64,000 nucleotides of DNA. Source: Embleya sp045207655. Its GTDB lineage: Bacteria; Actinomycetota; Actinomycetes; Streptomycetales; Streptomycetaceae. The first letter of the stretch is position 1, and each line of letters opens with the position of its first letter. Shown here one piece after another: positions 1 to 9,382 of the stretch. A model generated the notes under the pieces. The model made no database searches. It saw only the letters and a list, made by a program, of their open reading frames with translations, and was not told where the DNA came from. The DNA lies in contig NZ_CP108784.1 of NCBI RefSeq assembly GCF_045207655.1, positions 4,154,001-4,218,000 of the forward strand, read 5' to 3'. A program made the translations under genes and the position numbers.

Positions 1-287
1 TGCTCACCTGGACCGTGCAGTCCGACTTCGTGCGCGCCCTGGAGAAGGGCCGCGCGCCCGGCTTCGAGACCCTGGAGCCGGCCAATCGCGCCGCGCTGGA
101 GGAGCTGACGCGCGCCTGCGACGCCGCGTTCGAGCGCCGCGACTGGGAGCGATACACCGCGCAGATGGTCGAGTTCCACCTCAGGAACGCGCGGAGCTGG
201 GCGAACGCGAAGACCGGCGCCGACCTCGCCGAGCAGGTCGACTCGGCGTTCGTGCTCGGCCCGCACGCGATCTCCGCCCCGGTGTGA
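1..287 (+). CDS. C-terminal part of an unidentified protein (5' end outside window)
   Basis: The reading frame is open from the first bases of the window (frame starting at base 3) and ends at a TGA at 285-287. A GTG at 15 lies inside the frame with no visible ribosome site, so the true start is probably upstream of the window. The visible 94 or so residues are rich in charged, helix-forming amino acids (for example LEELTRACDAAFERRDWERY) and show no motif I recognise. The gene converges on acsA, with a strong hairpin between them. No function is proposed. Confidence 0.6.
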   Translation, partial: LTWTVQSDFVRALEKGRAPGFETLEPANRAALEELTRACDAAFERRDWERYTAQMVEFHLRNARSWANAKTGADLAEQVDSAFVLGPHAISAPV

Positions 288-293
288 ACGCGG

Positions 294-329
294 CGGGGCG
301 GCCCGCCCCCGAAGGAACGGGCCGCCCCG
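294..329. terminator. Bidirectional hairpin terminator between gene 1 and acsA
   Basis: A perfect 12-bp inverted repeat (CGGGGCGGCCCG at 294-305 and its complement at 318-329) with a 12-nt loop lies between two convergent genes, so it can serve both. There is no real T-tract, as is common in high-GC actinomycetes. Confidence 0.75.
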
Positions 330-362
330 TCTCGATCAAGTCCCGGCCGGATCGGCCCGGGG

Positions 363-2348
363 TCAGTCCTCGGCCGTCGCCGACGGCAACTGCGACGTGA
401 TCAGATCCATCACCGACGCGTCGGTCAGCGTGGTCACGTCGCCGAGCGTGCGGCCCTCCGCGATGTCGCGCAGCAGGCGGCGCATGATCTTGCCGGAGCG
501 CGTCTTGGGCAGTTCGGCGACCGGCAGGATGCGCTTGGGCTTGGCGATCGGGCCGAGCACCTTGCCGACGTGCTCACGCAGTTCGCCGACCAGCTCCTCG
601 GACTCGGACGCGCTGCCGCGCAGGATCACGAACGCCACGATCGACTGCCCGGTGGTCGCGTCGGTCGCGCCGACCACGGCCGACTCGGCGACCTTGGGGT
701 GCGAGACCAGCGCCGACTCGACCTCGGTGGTGGAGATGTTGTGGCCGGACACGAGCATCACGTCGTCCACCCGGCCGAGCAGCCAGACGTCGCCGTCCTC
801 GTCCTTCTTGGCACCGTCGCCGGCGAAGTACAGCCCCTCGAAGCGGGACCAGTAGGTGTCCTTGAACCGTTGGTCGTCGCCCCAGATGGTGCGCAGCATC
901 GACGGCCACGGCTGGTCCAGGACCAGGTAGCCCCCGCCGCCGTTGCCGACCTCGGTCGCGGTGTCGTCGACCACCTTGGCCGAGATGCCCGGCAGCGCGC
1001 GCTGCGCGGAACCCGGCTTGGTCGCGGTCACCCCCGGCAGCGGGCTGATCATGATCGCGCCGGTCTCGGTCTGCCACCACGTGTCGACGATCGGGGTCTT
1101 CCCGGCGCCGATGTGCTCGCGGTACCAGATCCACGCCTCGGGGTTGATCGGCTCGCCGACGCTGCCCAGGATGCGCAGCGAGGACAGGTCGAACCGGGCC
1201 GGGATGTCGTCGCCCCACTTCATGCAGGTGCGGATCGCGGTGGGCGCGGTGTACAGGATGGTGACCCCGTACTTCTGCACGATCTCCCACCAGCGGCCCT
1301 GGTGCGGCGAGTCCGGCGTGCCCTCGTACATGACCTGGGTGGCGCCGTTGGAGAGCGGGCCGTAGGTGATGTACGAGTGCCCGGTGACCCAGCCGATGTC
1401 GGCCGTGCACCAGTACACGTCGGTCTCGGGCTTGAGGTCGAACACCGCGTTGTGCGTGTAGCTCGCCTGGGTCAGGTAGCCGCCCGAGGTGTGCAGGATG
1501 CCCTTCGGCTTCCCCGTGGTGCCGGACGTGTACAGGATGAACAGCGGGTGCTCGGCGTCGAACGCCTGCGGCTCGTGCTCCTCGGACTGCGCGTCGACCA
1601 GGTCGTGCCACCAGAGGTCACGGCCCTCGGTCCACGCGACGTCGCCGCCGGTACGGCGCACCACCAGCACGTTGCGCACGTCCGGGCAGGACTGCAGCGC
1701 CTCGTCGATGGCGGGCTTGAGCGCGGAGGGCTTGCCGCGCCGGTAGCCGCCGTCGGCGGTGATCACGACGCGCGCGTCGTTGTCGTTGACACGTGAGGAC
1801 ACCGCGTCCGCCGAGAAGCCGCCGAAGACGACCGAGTGCGGGGCGCCGATGCGCGCACACGCGAGCATCGAGATCACCGCCTCGGGGATCATCGGCAGGT
1901 AGATCGCGACCCGGTCGCCCGCCTCCACGCCCAGCGAGGTCAGCGCGTTGGCCGCCTTGGACACCTCGCGCTTGAGGTCGGCGTAGGTCAGCGTGCGGGT
2001 GTCGCCCGGCTCGCCCTCGAAGTGGATCGCCACCCGGTCGCCGTTGCCCGCCTCGACGTGCCGGTCGACGCAGTTGTAGGCGACGTTGAGCTTGCCGTCG
2101 GCGAACCACTTGGCGAACGGCGGCGTCGACCAGTCCAGCGTCTCCTGCGGCTCCACCGCCCAGTCCAGCCGCCGGGCCTGCTCGGCCCAGAAGCCGAGCC
2201 GGTCGGCGGCCGCGCGCTCGTACGCCTCGGCCTTGACGTTGGCGTCTGCCGCGAGCGCCGGCGGGGGCGCGAAGCGTCGCTCCTCGCGCAGCAGGTTCGA
2301 CAGTGCCTCTCCGGCCTTGTCCCCGGTGTTCCGGTCTGCGTTGCTCAC
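363..2348 (-). CDS. acsA: Acetyl-CoA synthetase (AMP-forming)
   Basis: Activates acetate to acetyl-AMP and then acetyl-CoA in the cytoplasm. The 661-residue length is normal for the family. The ANL adenylate-forming core is visible: the nucleotide loop YTSGTTGKPKG near residue 275, the GWVTGHSY and WWQTETG blocks, the YFAGDGAKKDEDG hinge region, and the C-terminal PKTRSGKIMRR motif whose Lys (about 617) is the known catalytic and acetylation site in this family. I chose the GTG at 2348 because a GGAGGA sits just upstream; an ATG at 2396 would add 16 low-complexity residues. It is the first gene of the block shared with mycobacteria and appears monocistronic. Confidence 0.97.
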   Translation of the reverse strand: MSNADRNTGDKAGEALSNLLREERRFAPPPALAADANVKAEAYERAAADRLGFWAEQARRLDWAVEPQETLDWSTPPFAKWFADGKLNVAYNCVDRHVEAGNGDRVAIHFEGEPGDTRTLTYADLKREVSKAANALTSLGVEAGDRVAIYLPMIPEAVISMLACARIGAPHSVVFGGFSADAVSSRVNDNDARVVITADGGYRRGKPSALKPAIDEALQSCPDVRNVLVVRRTGGDVAWTEGRDLWWHDLVDAQSEEHEPQAFDAEHPLFILYTSGTTGKPKGILHTSGGYLTQASYTHNAVFDLKPETDVYWCTADIGWVTGHSYITYGPLSNGATQVMYEGTPDSPHQGRWWEIVQKYGVTILYTAPTAIRTCMKWGDDIPARFDLSSLRILGSVGEPINPEAWIWYREHIGAGKTPIVDTWWQTETGAIMISPLPGVTATKPGSAQRALPGISAKVVDDTATEVGNGGGGYLVLDQPWPSMLRTIWGDDQRFKDTYWSRFEGLYFAGDGAKKDEDGDVWLLGRVDDVMLVSGHNISTTEVESALVSHPKVAESAVVGATDATTGQSIVAFVILRGSASESEELVGELREHVGKVLGPIAKPKRILPVAELPKTRSGKIMRRLLRDIAEGRTLGDVTTLTDASVMDLITSQLPSATAED

Positions 2349-2496
2349 GCGTACTCCTCCGTGCCGCTGCGGTCGGTTCCTTTGGCCGTAGCTCATCAGG
2401 GACCGGCCCGAGCCGGCAAGAGGAGGACCGCGATTGGTTTAGACCACTTGTCGGCTCACGGCGCATCGTGGCCGACCGCGCGATCGTACGGGGTGG

Positions 2497-4845
2497 CTAC
2501 CCCGCGTTGAGCACCGGAAAAGTGTGATCTTCGGCGCCCAGGACGACACCCGCCGGGAGCGCCCCGGACTCGGCCCGCTCCGCGTCCACCGGACCGAAGT
2601 CGCCGCGCACGCCGTCGTAGAGGTACATCTGCGCGGAGGCGATGTCGAAGTACAGCCCGAACAGCCGGAGTCGGCCCTCGGACACGGCCCGGGCGACCAC
2701 CGCGTGGTCGAGCAGGTTGTCCAACTGCTGGACCACGTTGGTCAGGCACAGTTGCTCCACCGGCGGCACCAGGTGGCCGGTCAGGGTCGGCGCGGGGCCG
2801 GCCGTGAAGCGCGCCAGCGACGCGTCGCCGTTGCGCAACCAGCGATCCAGATGCGGCGTGGTGCCGTGCCCCGACCCGGCCTCGGCCGCGTCGCCGACCT
2901 TGGCCAGCAGCGCGTTCATCGCGCCGCAACCGGAGTGCCCGCACACCGTGATGCTGCGCACACCGAGCACGGCCACCGCGTACTCGATCGCCGCGCCCAC
3001 CGACGCGTCGGCCGTGTTCGGGTCGGCGTGCCCGGCCTCGCCGCGCGGCACCAGGTTGCCCACGTTGCGCACGGTGAACAGGTCGCCGGGGCCGCTCGCG
3101 GTGATCAGGTTCGGCACGATCCGCGAGTCGGCGCAGGTGATGAACAGTTGCGCGGGCTTTTGCCCCTCCAGCGCGAGCCGCTCCAGGAACGGCTGTACGA
3201 GCGGCGCGGTGCGCTGCTGGAACTCGCGCGCGCCGGCCACCAGCGCCTGGGACGCGGTGCCGTCCTCGCGTGGGCACGCCCGCTGCCAGTGCCACCACGG
3301 CGCGAACCAGCGCGGCGACGGGGTCAGCCGCGAGCGCTTGGGCCCCGGGGAGCCGCCCGCGGCCCGCTCGTAGCACCCGTCGTGGATCTCCTCGATGTCC
3401 ACCCGCCCGCCGCGCGCGAGGTAGCCCACCCGCCACGAGTGCACCGCCTCGAACGCGGCCTGGTCGAGGTAGTCCACCGTCATGTCCAGCACGACGTGCT
3501 CGCCCGGCGGCAACTTGCCCAGCACCCGGGACAGCCGCGGCACCGACAGGAAGGTCAGCGACCCGTGCACCTCGACGTGCAGCACACCGTCGCCGGGCTG
3601 GACCCGCACCGTGCTGCGGCTGAGCCGGTACAGCGCGGTGAGCACCGCGACCACCACGCCCAGCAGCACGCCCTGGAGCACGCCGGCCAGGACCACTCCC
3701 GCGATCGTCGCCGCGTAGGCGGGGAACTCGCGGTGCCGGTGCACGTGTCGGATGTGCGCGAGGCTGACCATCTGGATGCCGACCACCATCACCAGCGCGG
3801 CCAGCACCGCGAGCGGGATGCGCTCGACGAACGCGCCGAGCAGGACCACGAACAACATCACCCACACGCCGTGCAGGACGGTCGAGGCCCGAGAGACCGC
3901 GCCCGCGCGCACGTTGGTCACCGACCGGATCGCGACACCGGTGACCGGATAGCCGCCGATCGCTCCGGAGACCACGTTGCCCACGCCCTGGCCGATCAGT
4001 TCGCGATCGAGGTCGGCCCGGGGCCCGTTGTGCAGCCGGTCGACCGCGGCGGCCGACAGCAGCGACTCCATGCCGGAGACCAGGGCCACGCTGACCACGC
4101 CGACCGCGATCGCGCTCCAAGCGCCCGACGGCGGCACCACCGGGGTGGTGAAGGTGACCGAGGACAGGTCCACCCGGGCCACGTTCAGGTGGGTCACGCT
4201 CGCGACCGCCGTGGCGAGCGAGACCGCGATCAGCGGCGCGGGCACCTTGGCCGGCGCCGCCCACCGCCCGGGCAGCCGGGACAACAGCGGCCAACCGAGC
4301 AGCAGGACCACGGTGATCACTCCCACCGCGACCGCGGGGGCGCGCAGATTGCCGACCTGGGTGGGCAGTTCGCGCAGGTTCTCCCAGGCCGAGCGCTGTG
4401 GCGCGCCGCCCAGGACCACGTGCAACTGGGCCAGCGCGATGACCACGCCGATGCCCGCGACGACGCCGTGCACGACGGCCGGCGACAGCGCGAGGGTGGC
4501 CCGGGCCACCCGGAGCAGGCCGAGCAGGATCTGCACCAGGCCGGCGCCGACGGTGACGAAACAGGTCACCCGCCAGCCGTGGGTCTGCACGAGGCCGGCC
4601 ACGATCACCATGACGCCGGCGGTGGGGCCGCTCACCTGGAGCGGCGCGCCCCCGAGCAGGCCGACCACGATGCCGCCGATCACGGCGGAGATGATGCCGG
4701 CGCCGAGTGGGGCGCCGGCGGCGAGTGCGATACCGAGCGAGAGCGGTACGGCGACGAGGAAAACCACGAGTGAGGCGCCGAGGTCCGCGCGCAGCGCGGC
4801 GGTCCGGGAGACCGGCGCGGGCGTGGTGGCAGGGGCAACGGGCAT
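2497..4845 (-). CDS. SulP-family anion transporter fused to STAS and beta-carbonic anhydrase domains
   Basis: A 782-residue fusion. Residues of about 15-400 are a SulP transporter core with many hydrophobic helices (for example SLVVFLVAVPLSLGIALAAG, QVSGPTAGVMVIVAG). A short STAS domain follows (about 415-515), then a beta-class carbonic anhydrase (about 530-770) with the zinc motifs CADSR (about 570) and GHSGCGAM (about 636). By family, such fusions are thought to couple bicarbonate transport to CO2/bicarbonate interconversion at the membrane; the substrate here is inferred. The ATG at 4845 follows GGAGGACACGG; two in-frame ATGs upstream have no ribosome site. Divergent from the next gene across an AT-rich gap. 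Confidence 0.93.
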   Translation of the reverse strand: MPVAPATTPAPVSRTAALRADLGASLVVFLVAVPLSLGIALAAGAPLGAGIISAVIGGIVVGLLGGAPLQVSGPTAGVMVIVAGLVQTHGWRVTCFVTVGAGLVQILLGLLRVARATLALSPAVVHGVVAGIGVVIALAQLHVVLGGAPQRSAWENLRELPTQVGNLRAPAVAVGVITVVLLLGWPLLSRLPGRWAAPAKVPAPLIAVSLATAVASVTHLNVARVDLSSVTFTTPVVPPSGAWSAIAVGVVSVALVSGMESLLSAAAVDRLHNGPRADLDRELIGQGVGNVVSGAIGGYPVTGVAIRSVTNVRAGAVSRASTVLHGVWVMLFVVLLGAFVERIPLAVLAALVMVVGIQMVSLAHIRHVHRHREFPAYAATIAGVVLAGVLQGVLLGVVVAVLTALYRLSRSTVRVQPGDGVLHVEVHGSLTFLSVPRLSRVLGKLPPGEHVVLDMTVDYLDQAAFEAVHSWRVGYLARGGRVDIEEIHDGCYERAAGGSPGPKRSRLTPSPRWFAPWWHWQRACPREDGTASQALVAGAREFQQRTAPLVQPFLERLALEGQKPAQLFITCADSRIVPNLITASGPGDLFTVRNVGNLVPRGEAGHADPNTADASVGAAIEYAVAVLGVRSITVCGHSGCGAMNALLAKVGDAAEAGSGHGTTPHLDRWLRNGDASLARFTAGPAPTLTGHLVPPVEQLCLTNVVQQLDNLLDHAVVARAVSEGRLRLFGLYFDIASAQMYLYDGVRGDFGPVDAERAESGALPAGVVLGAEDHTFPVLNAG

Positions 4846-5103
4846 GTCCGTGTCCTCCGGGTCAGTCATGTCAGTCATGTCATGGCGGGCATGGCTGCCG
4901 CAGGGATGGCGGCGCGCGGGTCGAACGAGAGAGTTCCGGGCCTGGCAGGCCAAGTTAACTCTAAGTGTTTACATTGTCACAGTAAGGCTATCCTTTTCGG
5001 AACGTAAAATATGCACCCGCATGGGTGAAACGAGTGTTTCGCGCCGGAGATCTTCCACACTGTGCGTGATGGCACGTAATCTCCCCGGAGTGGGGGTGGT
5101 TCC
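4846..5103. promoter_or_regulatory. Divergent AT-rich promoter region
   Basis: This 258-bp gap separates two divergent genes, so it must hold promoters for both. Its centre (about 4950-5015) is much richer in A/T than its surroundings (GTTAACTCTAAGTG, TTTACATTGTCACAG, AACGTAAAATATG). TTTACA at 4968-4973 followed by TATCCT at 4989-4994 is a possible rightward promoter but with a short 15-bp spacer. No confident operator is seen. Confidence 0.4.
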
Positions 5104-6090
5104 GTGCAGGTGCTCACGCTGTTCGCGACCGGGCTCGGTGCGGGGTTCGTCGCGGGTGGCGCGTCCTGCGCGGCGGTCCAGGGCGGCCTGCTGGCCGGGG
5201 CCGTGCGCCCGTGCGAGAACCCGGCCGGCGACTGCGCGAACAAGCCGCCGCGTGGCCTGCTCCCCCGCGCGCTGACCGCGTTCCTCGGCGCGAAGCTGCT
5301 CGCGCACGCCATCCTCGGCGCACTGCTCGGCCTGCTCGGCGGCGCGATGCAACCGGCGCCGGGCACCCGCGCGATCCTGCTGCTCCTGGCGGGCGCGCTG
5401 ATGGTGCTCTTCGGGTTGTCGATGCTCGGCGTGCCCGGCGTCGGCCGACTGCTGCCGCGCCCCTCGCCGCGTGGCGCCGGTCGCGGTCCGCTGCTCCTGG
5501 GCGCGGCCACGGTGCTGGTCCCGTGCGGAGTGACGCTGAGCGTCGAACTGGTCGCCGTGACCGCCGGGAACGCCCTCGGCGGGGCCGCCGTGCTGACCGG
5601 CTTCGTGCTCGGCACCTTCCCGCTGTTCGCCGCGCTCGGCCTGCTGGTCGGCGCTTCGGGACGGCTCCTGCGCGGCCGACCGACCGCCGCCGTGGGCCTG
5701 TTGGTGCTCGCGGTGGCCGCCTGGACGATCGCCTCCGGACTGCGCCTGGGCGGCTGGTGGACGCCGGCCGCGGTGGGCACGGTGGACCACGCGGCGGCGA
5801 GCACCGGGGCCGATGGCGTGCAGCGGGTCACCGTGCGGGTCGGGAACGAGGGCTACCGCCCGGCCCGCGCGCTCGCCCGGGCCGGTGTGCGCACCGTATT
5901 GGTGCTGCGTACCGACCACACCACCGGCTGCACCCGGGGCTTCGTGCTGCCCGCCCGCAACGTGCAGCGCGTGCTGCCGACGTCCGGCGAGACCGGGATC
6001 GACCTGGGCACGCCGCACGCCGGCACCCTCACCTGGACCTGCTCGATGGGCATGTACAGCGGACGGATCGAGTTCCGGGCCGACCCCTGA
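5104..6090 (+). CDS. TauE/SafE-type polytopic membrane protein with C-terminal cupredoxin-like domain
   Basis: A 328-residue protein. Residues 1-220 form about six hydrophobic segments of the sulfite exporter TauE/SafE or DsbD-like (UreH-type) class, with a Cys pair near the N-terminus (GGASCAAV and VRPCENPAGDC). The last 100 or so residues read like a cupredoxin fold: an N-terminal strand VQRVTVRVGNEGY, TGCTRGFVLP near 275 and TWTCSMGMYSG near 312, where Cys, Met and Met resemble a copper site. By homology this class is linked to copper handling or extracytoplasmic thiol chemistry; a metal role is inferred. GTG start at 5104, with purine-rich GGAGTGGGGG upstream. Confidence 0.75.
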   Translation: MQVLTLFATGLGAGFVAGGASCAAVQGGLLAGAVRPCENPAGDCANKPPRGLLPRALTAFLGAKLLAHAILGALLGLLGGAMQPAPGTRAILLLLAGALMVLFGLSMLGVPGVGRLLPRPSPRGAGRGPLLLGAATVLVPCGVTLSVELVAVTAGNALGGAAVLTGFVLGTFPLFAALGLLVGASGRLLRGRPTAAVGLLVLAVAAWTIASGLRLGGWWTPAAVGTVDHAAASTGADGVQRVTVRVGNEGYRPARALARAGVRTVLVLRTDHTTGCTRGFVLPARNVQRVLPTSGETGIDLGTPHAGTLTWTCSMGMYSGRIEFRADP

Positions 6091-6300
6091 CCGTCGCGGG
6101 TGACGGCGGATCGCTTTGGGGCCCTTCCGCCCCGTACGGTGATGTGTCCGCGCTCACGCGCCCCGTGCGATCCGACGCGTCCCGACTCGGGTACGCGGGG
6201 AAAGCGGTCCGGGCACGCACGCAACCGGGTGACCCCGGTGTGCGTATGTATCGATAGGGAATACAGCTCGGTCCGGCATGTCCATGGGAAGAGGTGAACT

Positions 6301-7638
6301 GTGCGAACTGTCCGCGGCGCTGCGGTGCTCGTCGTTGTCGCAGTCCTGGCCGCTATCGGTTTCGTGGTTTTCGCAAAGGACGGGAAAGATTCCGGCAACT
6401 CCTCTGCAAAGAACTCTGGCAACGGAAATCCGAGCGCTCCGGGCAAGGAATCGGACAAACCGAGAGGTCCGGTCCGGCCGATCGGCGACGGCTCGACCGC
6501 CGACACCGGTCCGCAGCCGAACCAGCCCAAGGTGGAGAAGCTCAAGCCGGGGGAGAAACCACCGCAGTTCGTCGTGTTCTCCTGGGACGGCGCGGCCGAG
6601 GACGGAAACAAGCTGGTCTCGGAATTCTCGAAGCTGTCCGAGGCGAACAAGGCGCAGATGACGTACTTCCTGAGCGGCATCTACATGCTCCCGAAGGCGA
6701 AGCGGGCCATGTACACCGGACCGAAGCACGCGCCCGGCGCGTCGGACATCGCGTTCATGTCCGACGAGACGATTCGCAACACGATCGTCCAGATGCGCGA
6801 GGTCTGGCTCAAGGGCAACGAGATCGGCACGCACTTCAACGGGCACTTCTGCAACAGCTCCACGAGTGGCAAGGCCTGGGCCCCGGCGGACTGGAAGAAC
6901 GAGACCGAACAGGCGGTCAAGTTCATCCAGAACTGGAAGACGAACACCGGGTTCGCCGATCTGCCCCCGCTGCCGTTCGACTACTCGCCCGGCAAGGAAC
7001 TCATCGGCGGCCGGGCACCGTGCCTGGAGGGCCAGACGAATCTGATGCGGGCCGGCAAGGAAATGGGCTTCCGCTACGACGCGAGTTCCGCCGGCGGTCT
7101 TCAGGTGTGGCCCAAGCGCGGCAAGGAGACCGGCATTTGGGACTTCCCGCTCCAGTCGCTGCCGTGGCCGGGAAACCCGAGCAAGTCGCAGCTCTCCATG
7201 GACTACAACATCATGTTCGAGCAGGAAGCGCTGCACGGTAAGTACGACCCGTCCAAGAAGGAAGCGTGGGAGAAAGAGGCCCACGAGTTCTACATGAACG
7301 GATTCCAGCGCGCCTATACCACCAACCGCGCGCCGTTGTTCATCGGCAACCACTTCGAGGACTGGAACGGCGGCATCTATATGAACGCCGTCCGGGACAC
7401 GGTGAAGTCGATCTGCAACAAGTCCGACGTGCGCTGCGTGACCTTCCGCCAGTTGACCGACTGGCTCGAGGGCCAGGACCCCGCGGTGCTCACCAAGCTG
7501 CAGGGTCTGGGCGTCGGTCAGAACGTGACCGACTGGAGCACGATCATCACCGCCTCCGCGGGGGGCCAGAACAAGCCCGCCGCGCTCCGCCCGCTCGCCG
7601 CCTCGGACTCCGCGGTGCTGCCGCGTCGCCAGGACTGA
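6301..7638 (+). CDS. Secreted or membrane-anchored polysaccharide deacetylase-like protein
   Basis: A 445-residue protein with a hydrophobic N-terminal segment (residues 5-24, VRGAAVLVVVAVLAAIGFVV), then a Ser/Asn/Pro-rich linker and a domain resembling NodB/polysaccharide deacetylases. VFSWDGA (about 91-97) stands where families have TFDDG, and HFNGHF (178-183) matches the metal-binding HxxxH motif. Only one Asp is seen in the first motif, so activity is uncertain. Many such proteins act on cell-wall or capsular glycans. GTG start at 6301 follows GAAGAGGTGAACT. It stands alone and ends at a hairpin with a loop rich in C and T. Confidence 0.7.
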   Translation: MRTVRGAAVLVVVAVLAAIGFVVFAKDGKDSGNSSAKNSGNGNPSAPGKESDKPRGPVRPIGDGSTADTGPQPNQPKVEKLKPGEKPPQFVVFSWDGAAEDGNKLVSEFSKLSEANKAQMTYFLSGIYMLPKAKRAMYTGPKHAPGASDIAFMSDETIRNTIVQMREVWLKGNEIGTHFNGHFCNSSTSGKAWAPADWKNETEQAVKFIQNWKTNTGFADLPPLPFDYSPGKELIGGRAPCLEGQTNLMRAGKEMGFRYDASSAGGLQVWPKRGKETGIWDFPLQSLPWPGNPSKSQLSMDYNIMFEQEALHGKYDPSKKEAWEKEAHEFYMNGFQRAYTTNRAPLFIGNHFEDWNGGIYMNAVRDTVKSICNKSDVRCVTFRQLTDWLEGQDPAVLTKLQGLGVGQNVTDWSTIITASAGGQNKPAALRPLAASDSAVLPRRQD

Positions 7639-7666
7639 GCGACCGGCCGAACCCGGGCCCGGCTCC

Positions 7667-7700
7667 GGCCCCGTATCGAAATCCCCTTCGGTACGGGGCC
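7667..7700 (+). terminator. Hairpin terminator after the deacetylase-like gene
   Basis: GGCCCCGTA (7667-7675) pairs with TACGGGGCC (7692-7700), followed by TTTG. It lies 28 bases after the upstream stop codon. Confidence 0.75.
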
Positions 7701-7949
7701 TTTGCGTGGGCGGCGCGGGGTCGGTGGGTACGTCGGCGAGCCCGGCGGCGCCGACGCGGCCGTGCGCGGTTCGGTTCCCTCGTGGCGCGAGTCTTGTCGA
7801 TACACTGACGGGGATCGGGTCGGTCGGGTTCCGCCGTCCCGCGTCAGGGGTCTCCGCTCGGGAGGCATGCCGGGAAGTCTGGTCGGCGCTGTTTTGTCGT
7901 TTTCGCAGGGCGGTATACGCCCGCGAACCACAGCCGACCTGGAGGTCCC
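7701..7949. other. Leader region of nhaA, no gene seen
   Basis: With the hairpin before it, this makes a 311-bp gap between genes. No credible coding frame is visible; it should carry the nhaA promoter. I see no convincing regulatory repeat. Confidence 0.5.
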
Positions 7950-9272
7950 GTGGCTGCCGAGTCCGCACCACGCAACAAGTTCTTTCGGCGTCCGTCCACG
8001 TTGGCCGAACGGAACTTCATCGCGGACGCGCTGCGCACCGAGACCGTCGGCGGCGCGCTGTTGCTGATCGCGGCGGTGATCGCGGTGATCTGGGCGAACA
8101 CCGGGTGGAGCGAGGCCTACCAGGACCTGCGCGATTTCCACATCGGTCCGAGCGCGCTCAACCTGGACCTGTCGCTGGGCACTTGGGCCGCGGACGGCCT
8201 GCTCGCGGTGTTCTTCTTCGTGGCCGGCATCGAACTCAAGCGCGAGCTGGTGGTCGGCGACCTGCGCAATCCGGCCCAGGCGGTGCTGCCGGTGGTGGCC
8301 GCCGCGTGCGGGATGCTCACGCCCGCGCTGTTCTACTTCGCGGTCAACGCGGGCGGCGGATCGCCCGACGGCTGGGCGATCCCCACCGCGACCGACATCG
8401 CGTTCGCGCTGGCCGTACTCGCGGTGATCGGCACCAACCTGCCCTCCGCGCTGCGTTCGTTCCTGCTCACCCTCGCGGTGGTCGACGACCTCGGCGCGAT
8501 CCTGATCATCGCGATCTTCTTCACCGACTCGGTCGACTTCCTCGCACTGGCCGGGGCCTTCGCCCTGCTCGTGGTGTTCGCGCTGCTCCAGCGGTTCCGG
8601 GTGCGCGGCTGGTGGTGGTACGTACCCCTCGCCCTGGTGACCTGGGCGCTGATGCACGAGAGCGGCGTACACGCCACGGTCGCGGGTGTCGCGATGGGCC
8701 TGTTGATGCGCGTGGTCCCGGACCCGGACGAGCGGACCTCGCCGGCCGAGCACGTCGAGCACCTGGTGCGGCCGATCTCCGCGGGCGTGGCGGTGCCGAT
8801 CTTCGCGCTGCTGTCCGCGGGCGTCGCGGTCTCCGGTTCGGTGCTCGGCGACGTGTTCACCCAGCGGCCCACGCTCGGCATCATGATCGGCCTGGTCGCG
8901 GGCAAGGTGGTCGGGATCTTCGCGGGCACCTGGCTGGTCGCCCGGTTCACCCGGGCCCAACTCAGCGACGACCTCGCGTGGTCGGACGTGTTCGGCATGT
9001 CCATGCTCGCCGGCATCGGCTTCACGGTGTCCCTGTTGATCAGCGAACTGGCCTTCACCGACGACCCGACGCTGACCGAACAGGCCAAGGCCGCGGTGCT
9101 GGTGGGCTCGGTGCTCGCGGCCGTCGCGGCGTCGGTGGTGCTGCGGATAAGGAACAACACCTACGCCCGGTTGTGGGCCGAGGAGAATCGCGACGACGAC
9201 GGCGACGGGATTCCGGACGTCTATCAAGCGGACGCGGATCGACTCCGCGACGAGAAGCTCGGCCACTCCTGA
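7950..9272 (+). CDS. nhaA: Na+/H+ antiporter NhaA
   Basis: Exchanges sodium for protons across the cytoplasmic membrane to control pH and salt. The 440 residues contain about 11-12 hydrophobic helices and the NhaA signatures: FFVAGIELKRELVVGDLRNP, PTATDIAFALAVLAVIG, and LAVVDDLGAILIIAIFF, where Asp179-Asp180 match the ion-binding pair Asp163-Asp164 of E. coli NhaA. The C-terminal tail is hydrophilic and contains an acidic stretch DDDGDGIPDVYQ that resembles a calcium-binding loop; that is a guess. GTG start at 7950 with GGAGG close upstream. The following gene lies 110 bp on. Confidence 0.95.
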   Translation: MAAESAPRNKFFRRPSTLAERNFIADALRTETVGGALLLIAAVIAVIWANTGWSEAYQDLRDFHIGPSALNLDLSLGTWAADGLLAVFFFVAGIELKRELVVGDLRNPAQAVLPVVAAACGMLTPALFYFAVNAGGGSPDGWAIPTATDIAFALAVLAVIGTNLPSALRSFLLTLAVVDDLGAILIIAIFFTDSVDFLALAGAFALLVVFALLQRFRVRGWWWYVPLALVTWALMHESGVHATVAGVAMGLLMRVVPDPDERTSPAEHVEHLVRPISAGVAVPIFALLSAGVAVSGSVLGDVFTQRPTLGIMIGLVAGKVVGIFAGTWLVARFTRAQLSDDLAWSDVFGMSMLAGIGFTVSLLISELAFTDDPTLTEQAKAAVLVGSVLAAVAASVVLRIRNNTYARLWAEENRDDDGDGIPDVYQADADRLRDEKLGHS

Positions 9273-9382
9273 ATACTTCGTTTCCCATCCGAAACACTCG
9301 TACGACGCGCCCCGCTGGATACGTATCGCCGCAGCAGGGCATGATCGGGGTCGGATTATCCATACAGGTACAAGGAGTGACC

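Noticed and set aside
574..1611. Long frames antisense to acsA and to many other genes
   Set aside because: High-GC DNA gives long chance frames in alternative phases; these show Arg/Pro/Gly-rich low-information sequence and no family similarity.
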